NCBI GenBank assembly: GCA_947167555.1
Contig: CAMVIO010000087.1
Location: forward strand, 1-7,872
DNA from: an uncultured Selenomonadales bacterium
Lineage (GTDB): Bacteria; Bacillota; Negativicutes; Selenomonadales; Selenomonadaceae
Length of the DNA: 7,872 nt
Reading direction: 5' to 3'
Part shown: piece after piece, positions 1 to 6,295 of the stretch
How the letters are laid out: each line of letters opens with the position of its first letter
Position numbering within the stretch: the first letter of the stretch is position 1
Made by a program: the position numbers and the translations under genes
The notes under the pieces: generated by a model
What the model was told of the DNA's origin: nothing
Database searches by the model: none
The model's input: the letters and a program-made list of their open reading frames with translations, nothing else

Positions 1-140
1 GGGAAAGCGTGATGAAGGTCCTCTCCCTGAAGCCGGACGGCTACCTCCTGAAATCAACGGACAAGGCCACGCTCCTGAAATCCCTGGAGGAGTTCTTCGA
101 GAAAAAGAAATACGAGCAACTGCACGAAATGCAGAAATAA
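1..140 (+). CDS. Response-regulator receiver domain protein, C-terminal fragment (5' end outside window)
   Basis: Reading from base 3, 45 residues are open to a TAA at 138-140. The fragment contains PDGYLLKS, which matches the end of strand beta5 of a CheY-like receiver: the Lys of YLLK is the conserved lysine that contacts the phosphorylated Asp. It is followed by a helix (LLKSLEEFFEKKK) that fits alpha5. The residue after the lysine is Ser rather than the usual Pro, so the cis-peptide after the lysine is absent, a variant I recall from receivers of anaerobic Firmicutes. The protein ends about a dozen residues after the helix, so the receiver is the last domain. Whether it is a stand-alone regulator or the tail of a larger hybrid kinase or output protein cannot be seen. 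It converges on the FIST hybrid kinase gene and shares a terminator hairpin with it. The phospho-accepting Asp lies outside the window. Confidence 0.72.
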   Translation, partial: ESVMKVLSLKPDGYLLKSTDKATLLKSLEEFFEKKKYEQLHEMQK

Positions 141-177
141 AGAGAGGGGACGGATTCGATCCGTCCCCTCTCTTTAT
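137..177. terminator. Bidirectional intrinsic terminator between convergent genes
   Basis: Bases 137-155 and 159-177 form a perfect 19-bp inverted repeat around a 3-base loop (TCG). The core is GC-rich (GGGGACGG paired with CCGTCCCC). On the minus strand the right arm runs out into TTTATTT, and on the plus strand into TTTATGCTTCTT, so the U-rich tract is better for minus-strand transcripts. It lies exactly between two convergent genes, and the stop codon of each gene (138-140 plus, 174-176 minus) is inside the base of the stem. Termination in both directions is inferred from structure and position. Confidence 0.88.
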
Positions 178-3100
178 GCTTCTTCCAAAATCTTTTTCAA
201 CCCGTCCCAATCCAGCTTTTTCGCCGCTTCCACGAGGCGGGCGTGGCGTTCCGCCGCCTCCTTCGGTATGCGGCTTTTGGCGAGGTCGTCCAGCACGAAC
301 TGGATGCTCTTGTAATCGAAAGACGACGCCATTTCACGGATGGCCGCGTAGGCTTCGCGAAGCGACGCCATGTCGATTTCCGGCAGGCTCTCGTCGTTTT
401 GCTTTGGCTCTTTCAGCGGGGCCAGGGCTTCGCCGCTGGCGCGATAGAGCGCAAGAAGCAGCGGCGTGTCCGCCGCGATTTCCTCCACATAGAGCCGATT
501 GCCCGCGTCTTCCAATCGCGCCGCGCGGTCAGACAACTCGGCGGCGCCGATGGCGCGCGCCGAGCTTTTCAGCGCGTGAACCTTCGTCGTGTAGTTTTTC
601 CAGTCCTTCGCCTCGAAAAGCCGCTGGATTTCGTCGGCGTTTTCCGCCGCCGATTCCTGGAAGACGCGCAGCACGGCCAGATAGTCCTCCGCCGAGCCGC
701 AGAATTGCAGTCCCGCCTTGACGTCGAGCACGTTGCCCAACGCTTCGGAGGAAAGCAGCCACGCGGGGAGAGTACCCCCGCTTTCGTCTTGGGGCGCGCC
801 GCCGCCGGACATCTTCACTCGCTCCGGCGGCAGATACTTGACCAGCATCGCTTCGAGCTGCTCGCCCTTGACCGGCTTGGTCAGGTAGTCGTTGAAGCCC
901 CGTTCAAGATACCATTCCCGCGCGCCGGAAACGGCGTTCGCCGTCAGGCAGACGACGGGCGTGTCGCTGTTTTTCCCGTGCAGCTGCATCCGAAGGGAGA
1001 CCAGCGTTTCCACGCCGTCCATGCCCGGCATCCGATGGTCGAGGAAAATCACGTCGTATTTCTTTTTTTCCGTCAGCGTCAGCGCTTCCTGCCCGCTTTC
1101 CGCCTCGTCGATCTGCATTTTTGTGGCTTTGAGCAAGCCGCGCATGACAGTCAGGTTCATTTTCGTGTCGTCCACGATCAGCACCCGGGCGTCCGGCGCG
1201 GTGAAACTCTCGCGATACACCTGCTGCCGGATTGCCGTGCGGCGGTATGCCTCCTCAAAATTCCCGATGGGCGACCAATTCATGACCCGCTGCTCCACCG
1301 TGAAGGAGAAGGTCGAGCCTTCGCCGTAGACGCTCTCGACTTCAAGGCGGCTGCCCATCAGTTCCAGCAGCCGCTTCGTGATATTCATGCCGAGGCCCGT
1401 TCCCTCGATGGTGCGGTTCCGCGCTTCCTCGATGCGCTCGAAGGCGTTGTAAAGTTTGTCGAGGTCCTCGGGCTTGATGCCGATGCCCGTATCCCGGACG
1501 TCAAAGCGCAGGCGGATGCTTTGCCCGCCCGCTTTCTCAAAGGATACGCGGAGCGTCACGCTGCCTTTTTCCGTGTATTTGACCGCGTTCGTCAAGATAT
1601 TCGTCGCTACCTGCTTGATACGGATTTCGTCGCCGAACAGCAGCGTGGGCAGTTCCGGCGACGCCTCGACGTGGAGCTCCAAGCCTTTTTTCTCCGCCCG
1701 GGTCTTGACCATGTTCACCAGATCGTTCAGCACGGAACTGATTTCGTACTCCACGGGCAGGATTTCCATCTTGCCCGCCTCGATTTTCGAGAAGTCGAGA
1801 ATATCGTTGACAAGCCCCAAAAGGCTTTCGCTGGCGGAGCGGATATTCTCGGCGTATTCGCGGATCGCGGGATGGATTGCCTCCCGCAAGATCATTTCAT
1901 TCATGCCCATGATGGCGTTGATGGGCGTGCGGATTTCATGGGACATGTTCGACAGGAACCGGGATTTGGCGACATTCGCGGCTTTCGCTTTTTTCGTTTC
2001 CTCCGCCAGTTCCTGCGAGGCCACGTCCACAAAAGCCGCCAGCCGATCGGAGAGCGGCACGAAATGCGCCGACCCCGCCAACGCCTGCATCGGGCACTCC
2101 GAGGGCGGCGCGACCTTCGCCTCGCCCTCGCGCATACCGACGGCAATCAGCGTACTGTTCAGCACGCCGCCGTAGCCTTTGAAGCGGTAAAGCTCTGCGC
2201 CGCCGCCGAAGACCACGGGCGCGAGATAGCGGCTATACATCTCCGCCTCGTAATGCGCCTGTTCCTTCAAAAACAGCGTGCGGTTCGCGCAGGGAATCAG
2301 CTGGATGTACTCCGGCCCGAACAGGCGCATATCCTCGCTGGCCTGCCAAGTGTTGAACAGGATATCGGCGGAATTGCCGTAGGTCAGCCGCAACCGGTCG
2401 CCCGCACGGACGTGCCCCATAAAATACAGGCGGTGCTGCTCGTCGTGCATCGGCGGCACGCGGGGCAGCAGCCGGTCGCCCTGCTTCTGCACCAGCGGGA
2501 ATTCGCAGATATTGAACAGGAAATACTCGTCGGGCATGACCTGCAAATATTTGCGGTAAATTTCCGTCGCGGGCATATCGTTGATCCGCGCGGCGATAAA
2601 CTCGTCCTCCGCCTCGGTCACGACCAGCTCGCGGCCCAGCGTTTTCCATCCGAAGACCGCGTCCGCCTTGATGTGGAGGTCGTCGCCCGTGTAGAACGCC
2701 AGCACCAGTCCGACCTTCCGCACGGTCTCGCCCATGATGAAGAGCTCGCCCACGACGCCCTCGGCCATTTCCTTGAAGAAATTGCGGCAAGCGCGTTTGT
2801 CGTATTTCGCGAAATCCGTCGTCTGCATTTCCGATCCGAAAAACGGGACGTCCTCATGGCCTTTCGTCGCCGCCGCGAGGAAATCCTCGACGGCGACGGA
2901 GCTGCCGCCGTGGAAAATCTCGACGCCCTTGATCTCGGGACGGGCGGAAAGCTCCGCCGCGATTTTCGCGCCCAGCGCCGTGAGATCGCCCTCCGCGCCG
3001 TACTCGCGCACCTCCACCTTCGAGCGCTCGAAACAGCACACGGAAAGCCGCACGTTTTTCAGTGCCTCGTCCGCCCGCTCACGGAACTTGTTGACGGAAA

Positions 3101-3296
3101 GCCCTATGGTCTTCGCGCGGGGCAGCGCGGCTCGGATCTTCGCCAGCACCTCCGCCGCCTGCGCCTGCGGCAAAAGATCCGAAAGCACATGGACGAGCAC
3201 GTCCGACGCTTCACGGTATTCGCTCGACGCCTTGATGTCCGACAGCGCCGCCGATAGTTCTTCCATCGTATTCGCGCAGTATGTTTTCTGCTTCAT
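174..3296 (-). CDS. FIST-domain hybrid sensor histidine kinase (FIST-HisKA-HATPase-REC-HPt)
   Basis: A 1040-residue multi-domain phosphorelay kinase. Residues ~30-400 resemble the FIST N and C sensory regions (for example FHGGSS, FFGSE and the GYGGVLNSTLIAVG segment); FIST domains are predicted to bind small ligands such as amino acids. A short charged helix (425-445) leads to HisKA with phospho-accepting His453 in SHEIRTP. The ATPase domain has an N box (NILTNAVKYT, N566/N570), G1 box DTGIGI (602-607) and G2 box GTGLGM (632-637). The receiver (703-820) has D709/D710, phospho-acceptor D753, T785 and K807. An HPt domain follows with His907 in HALKSSARAIGA. Residues ~970-1040 are an extra helical tail. 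No signal peptide or membrane span is evident, so it should be cytoplasmic. All catalytic residues are present. The start ATG at 3294-3296 has only a weak AGG seven bases upstream, but no better in-frame start is seen. It lies 105 bp downstream of the phosphodiesterase gene, and may be read through from it or have its own promoter. The relay ends on an HPt, so an external receiver is expected. Confidence 0.93.
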   Translation of the reverse strand: MKQKTYCANTMEELSAALSDIKASSEYREASDVLVHVLSDLLPQAQAAEVLAKIRAALPRAKTIGLSVNKFRERADEALKNVRLSVCCFERSKVEVREYGAEGDLTALGAKIAAELSARPEIKGVEIFHGGSSVAVEDFLAAATKGHEDVPFFGSEMQTTDFAKYDKRACRNFFKEMAEGVVGELFIMGETVRKVGLVLAFYTGDDLHIKADAVFGWKTLGRELVVTEAEDEFIAARINDMPATEIYRKYLQVMPDEYFLFNICEFPLVQKQGDRLLPRVPPMHDEQHRLYFMGHVRAGDRLRLTYGNSADILFNTWQASEDMRLFGPEYIQLIPCANRTLFLKEQAHYEAEMYSRYLAPVVFGGGAELYRFKGYGGVLNSTLIAVGMREGEAKVAPPSECPMQALAGSAHFVPLSDRLAAFVDVASQELAEETKKAKAANVAKSRFLSNMSHEIRTPINAIMGMNEMILREAIHPAIREYAENIRSASESLLGLVNDILDFSKIEAGKMEILPVEYEISSVLNDLVNMVKTRAEKKGLELHVEASPELPTLLFGDEIRIKQVATNILTNAVKYTEKGSVTLRVSFEKAGGQSIRLRFDVRDTGIGIKPEDLDKLYNAFERIEEARNRTIEGTGLGMNITKRLLELMGSRLEVESVYGEGSTFSFTVEQRVMNWSPIGNFEEAYRRTAIRQQVYRESFTAPDARVLIVDDTKMNLTVMRGLLKATKMQIDEAESGQEALTLTEKKKYDVIFLDHRMPGMDGVETLVSLRMQLHGKNSDTPVVCLTANAVSGAREWYLERGFNDYLTKPVKGEQLEAMLVKYLPPERVKMSGGGAPQDESGGTLPAWLLSSEALGNVLDVKAGLQFCGSAEDYLAVLRVFQESAAENADEIQRLFEAKDWKNYTTKVHALKSSARAIGAAELSDRAARLEDAGNRLYVEEIAADTPLLLALYRASGEALAPLKEPKQNDESLPEIDMASLREAYAAIREMASSFDYKSIQFVLDDLAKSRIPKEAAERHARLVEAAKKLDWDGLKKILEEA

Positions 3297-3324
3297 GGTA
3301 TCGCCTGCTTTCTTGGTATCCCCT
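3297..3324 (-). repeat. Tandem 10-base direct repeat at the ribosome binding region of the FIST kinase
   Basis: On the minus strand AGGGGATACC (3324-3315) and AGGCGATACC (3306-3297) differ at one base and are offset by 18 bases. The second copy directly abuts the ATG of the kinase gene and supplies its only Shine-Dalgarno-like AGG. The first copy has the stronger AGGGG but no start codon at a suitable distance. It could be a small duplication, a regulator or RNA-binding site covering the start, or chance. Confidence 0.5.
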
Positions 3325-3352
3325 TTGGTTTCCGTTGTTCGCTGATATGTTC

Positions 3353-3381
3353 ATTGTCCCACGCTGCGCGGGAAAATGCAA
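3353..3381 (-). promoter_or_regulatory. Candidate sigma-70-type promoter for the FIST kinase gene
   Basis: In the 105-bp gap upstream of the kinase, the minus strand has TTGCAT (3381-3376), a 17-base spacer and GACAAT (3358-3353), about 56 bases before the ATG. The matches to consensus are 3 of 6 and 4 of 6, so the support is the ideal spacing and the location rather than the hexamers. The spacer holds a small GC hairpin (3358-3372). If functional, the kinase could be expressed separately from the two cyclic di-GMP genes. No terminator is seen after the phosphodiesterase stop, so read-through is the alternative. Confidence 0.3.
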
Positions 3382-3401
3382 GGGGATGTTCGGCGGTTCT
3401 T

Positions 3402-6281
3402 TTACGCGCAGTCGTGCTCTTCGATGAACTCGATGTATTTCTCATTGGGCATGGGCCGGGAGAACAGGAATCCTTGCCCGTAGGTGCAACCGTTGTCCAA
3501 CAAAAGCTTCTCCTGCGCCTCGGTCTCGATCCCTTCGCAAAGCACCAGCATGTCGAGGCTCGTGCCGAAGTTCACCACGTTCTTCAGGATTTTCTGTCCG
3601 CGGGCGGATTGTTCGGAAGCCAGCAGCATGCTCCTGTCGATCTTCATGACGTCCATCGGCAGCCTTTGCAGCATGGCGATAGACGAATAGCCCGTGCAGA
3701 AATCGTCCATGGCGATCGCGTAGCCCATTTCCCGAAGCGACGCGACGATGGCCGTCGCGCTGGTGCTTTCCTCCTTCGTGTCATAGTCGATGAAGGCGGT
3801 CTCGGTGAGCTCCAGTTCCACCGCGCCGTCCGGCAGCCCGAACGCGTCCTTGATCTCCCGCATGTGCTCGATGAATCCTGCCTCGCGCATGTGCAGGCCG
3901 GAAAGGTTCACCGCGATGGGCACGATTTTCCTGCCCTCGGCCAAAAACTTCTGCTGCAGCTTGCAGACGTGCTCCAGCATATAGTAGTCGAAGGGAATGA
4001 TGAAGCCGTTCTTCTCGAAAAGGTCGATGAAACGATAGGGCATCAAAAATCCCAGCTCCGGGCTTTGCCAGCGAACCAGCGACTCGGCGCCGATGACCTT
4101 GTGGGTGCGGATGTCGTATTTCGGCTGGAGCCAGACTTCGAACTCCTCGTTTTCGAGAGCCTTGCCCATCAGGTCTTCGATCTTCTTTTCCAGCACGCGG
4201 CGATTTTGCAGTTCCTCGTCGTAGACGCCGATGATTTCCCCGTGCTGGGTGGCCTCGTTCCGCGCAACGGCGGCGTTCGTCATCATCGCGGTCATGTCCA
4301 CGGGGATTTCCGCCGGAATGTCGCAAAGGCCCGCCCGATAGCCCACGCGGATGTCCACGTTGTCGCCCGCGATCTCCGCCGCGTCCGCCAGCAGCCGTTC
4401 CGCCGCCTTGCGGGGCGCCATGCCGTCGGGCTTCCGGCAGACCAGGAACATGTGCGAGAGCTCCGAGCTGATGCCGTCATAGAGAATCCATTCGTGTTGC
4501 GCCCGCATTTGCTCGATCAGCTTGCGGATGCCGTTGAAAAGAACTTTCTGGTCGTAGGCGGCCCGCAGGAGGTCGAAGCGGTAGACGCTGAGGTTCAACA
4601 GGAACAGATTGCCCGCCAGCAGCTCGTCTTTGTAACGCTTCCGGATGAGGCTCGGCGTGAATTTTTCGACCCAGCCCATGGTATGCGTGCCGGTAAAGGG
4701 ATTCTTGTAGGCTGTGGCAAAGAGCTTCAGGGCATTTTTCTTGCGGATGCGGCCGATATAGGCGAGCACGCCGATGGCGACGGCGGCCGCCGCCAGCACT
4801 GCGCCGAGGATACCCAGCGGATTTTCGTACACATAGGTTTTCCAGCTTTTCGCCTCCGCGACCCGGCTCATGTATTTGTCCACGATCTGCTGGATTTTCG
4901 CGTCGCCGATATGGGCAAATTCTTTGTTCAGGATACTGAGGAGCCGAGGGTCCTCGTTCGCCCCCACCGCCATCGCCATGCGGGTCGTGGCCACGCCGTG
5001 GCCGGTGGTGAAGAGGTCGTTGTACTCGGCCAGTTCTTGGCGGACGCTGATGGATTTCGCGAAGAGCAGGTCGGCCTGTCCCCGGCTCACCGCCTCGAAG
5101 CATTCCGAAAAAGTGCCGCACCAAAGGATTTTGTCCGCCGGGAAATGCCGCTCGACATAATTCTGGATGAAGAAATGCTTCCGGGGACAGGCCACCCGGG
5201 GCGAGTCGGGCATCTCCCCGTACCGGCGCATGACCGGCACATACTCGTATTCCAGATAGGCGTCCGTGAGATTCGCGTTGTATTCCCCGGCCCGATTGTA
5301 GTTCGCGTTGAAATGGGCCGCGACGTCGATGTCCCCGTCTGCCAGCATTTCCATCATTTTCGCGTTGTTCCTGACTTTTTTCAGGTCGAAGCGGACGCCC
5401 AAATCGGCCTCGGCGATCTCCATGATGTCCCGGATGATGCCCTTGACCTCGTCGCCCTCGAAATAAGTCAGCGGCGGCTGGTTGCCGGAACTTGCGGCGA
5501 CAATCACCGGATGCTCGCGCAGATACTCCCGCTCCTCCCGGCTCAGCACCAAGGGAACGCCGTTCTCGAAGTGCAGGGACTCGGACCGGAAGCCGGAGTC
5601 GATGAGCAGCGCCTGCCGGATGCCCGCCGAAACGGTTTCCTTGATGTCCGTCCTGCCGCGCTTCACCATCAGGAAGACATTGGATGGGAACAGGATGCGC
5701 TCCACGGGCGCCGTATCGTCGAACATGAAGCTGCTGGTGATATAGCCGCTTATGCCGCCGCTGCGGTAATCCTGATGCATCAGCTCCATATCGTCGTAAG
5801 GCACGAACTCGAATTCATCGAGAACGCCCCGCTCGGCGTCGTCGGGGTGGTCCCGCAAAAAGTCGAGCATCAGGGAATACACCGGCGCGTAATAGCCGAC
5901 GCGGGACCTCCCCTCCGTCGCCCCGTCGGCATAAGGACGCGCCAAATACACGGTGGTGGGAGCGATAAACCAACCGATAGGCTCGAGGGTTTCCGTCCCG
6001 TATTCCCGCCGCACCATAGCCCCAGCGAAAATGTCGATCTCGCCGTCGAGCAGGGCGCGTTCCGCGTCCTGCGGCGCGATTTCTTGGTAAGTCACGCTGT
6101 ACCCAGTGTACGCCAAGGATTTTTCAAGGTTCTCGTAAATCGCCCCGGCATAGTCGCCGTTCTCGTCCCGCGTGAAATACCCCGGCGACTTCACATACCC
6201 GACCTTCAGCAAAGGCTCGGCCCCGCAAGGGCTCGCGAAAACGATCACAGCCAACCAAGCCAGAAATAACCGGCGCAACAT
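3402..6281 (-). CDS. Tandem periplasmic solute-binding domains fused to a degenerate GGDEF and an EAL cyclic di-GMP phosphodiesterase
   Basis: Predicted inner-membrane protein of 959 residues from the ATG at 6279-6281. Residues 1-21 (MLRRLFLAWLAVIVFASPCGA) form a signal peptide. Two SBP_bac_3-like domains follow, at ~24-243 and ~246-475, joined by LSREEREYLREHP, which resembles the linker between the Venus flytrap domains of BvgS. One membrane helix (~487-511) is followed by a GGDEF-like domain (~519-695) that lacks the GGDEF signature (the matching place reads roughly ISSELSH), so it should not be a cyclase. The EAL domain (~700-953) keeps the residues expected for catalysis: E733 (ESLVRW), N792 (VNLS), E824 (ELTE), D859/D860 (DDF), K880 (KID), E916 (EGIE) and Q936 (QGFLFSRP). 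It is therefore probably an active phosphodiesterase that hydrolyses cyclic di-GMP, controlled by an extracytoplasmic ligand. The loop motif DDFGTGYSS reads DDFCTGYSS. The reading frame is open a further 22 codons upstream, but only the internal Met has a good AAGGA site and a signal peptide directly after it. It is the second gene after the cyclase, 14 bp downstream. Confidence 0.93.
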   Translation of the reverse strand: MLRRLFLAWLAVIVFASPCGAEPLLKVGYVKSPGYFTRDENGDYAGAIYENLEKSLAYTGYSVTYQEIAPQDAERALLDGEIDIFAGAMVRREYGTETLEPIGWFIAPTTVYLARPYADGATEGRSRVGYYAPVYSLMLDFLRDHPDDAERGVLDEFEFVPYDDMELMHQDYRSGGISGYITSSFMFDDTAPVERILFPSNVFLMVKRGRTDIKETVSAGIRQALLIDSGFRSESLHFENGVPLVLSREEREYLREHPVIVAASSGNQPPLTYFEGDEVKGIIRDIMEIAEADLGVRFDLKKVRNNAKMMEMLADGDIDVAAHFNANYNRAGEYNANLTDAYLEYEYVPVMRRYGEMPDSPRVACPRKHFFIQNYVERHFPADKILWCGTFSECFEAVSRGQADLLFAKSISVRQELAEYNDLFTTGHGVATTRMAMAVGANEDPRLLSILNKEFAHIGDAKIQQIVDKYMSRVAEAKSWKTYVYENPLGILGAVLAAAAVAIGVLAYIGRIRKKNALKLFATAYKNPFTGTHTMGWVEKFTPSLIRKRYKDELLAGNLFLLNLSVYRFDLLRAAYDQKVLFNGIRKLIEQMRAQHEWILYDGISSELSHMFLVCRKPDGMAPRKAAERLLADAAEIAGDNVDIRVGYRAGLCDIPAEIPVDMTAMMTNAAVARNEATQHGEIIGVYDEELQNRRVLEKKIEDLMGKALENEEFEVWLQPKYDIRTHKVIGAESLVRWQSPELGFLMPYRFIDLFEKNGFIIPFDYYMLEHVCKLQQKFLAEGRKIVPIAVNLSGLHMREAGFIEHMREIKDAFGLPDGAVELELTETAFIDYDTKEESTSATAIVASLREMGYAIAMDDFCTGYSSIAMLQRLPMDVMKIDRSMLLASEQSARGQKILKNVVNFGTSLDMLVLCEGIETEAQEKLLLDNGCTYGQGFLFSRPMPNEKYIEFIEEHDCA

Positions 6282-6290
6282 ATCAGCCCA

Positions 6291-6295
6291 TCCTT
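6291..6295 (-). promoter_or_regulatory. Ribosome binding site of the EAL gene, deciding its start
   Basis: The minus strand reads AAGGA nine bases before the ATG at 6279-6281 and immediately after the TGA stop (6298-6296) of the cyclase gene. This supports starting the phosphodiesterase at 6281 rather than at the upstream in-frame Met at 6347, which would overlap the cyclase by 52 bases. Such tight packing suggests translational coupling. Confidence 0.75.

Noticed and set aside
243..3257. 1004-codon open frame on the plus strand, antisense to the FIST kinase
   Set aside because: It is codon-aligned with the minus-strand gene, so its stops can only come from TTA, CTA or TCA codons, which this GC-rich gene avoids. 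The product is rich in Arg, His and Ala with no recognisable domain, while the minus strand encodes clear catalytic motifs throughout.
3358..3372. Small GC hairpin (CCCGCGCAGCGTGGG on the minus strand) as a terminator after the EAL gene
   Set aside because: The stem is about six pairs including a G-U pair, and no T tract follows it on the minus strand. Termination between the EAL gene and the kinase is therefore not supported.
3297..3401. Cyclic di-GMP riboswitch upstream of the kinase
   Set aside because: The gap is only 105 bases and has no pair of long stems of the GEMM type, so there is no structural support.
3354..6269. 971-codon open frame on the plus strand, antisense to the EAL gene
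   Set aside because: Same codon-aligned shadow effect, caused by lack of TTA, CTA and TCA codons in the real gene. No domain is recognisable in its product.
3402..6281. Lipoprotein signal at SPC in the EAL protein
   Set aside because: The residue before the Cys is Pro, which does not fit a lipobox. Normal signal peptidase cleavage or an uncleaved anchor is more likely.
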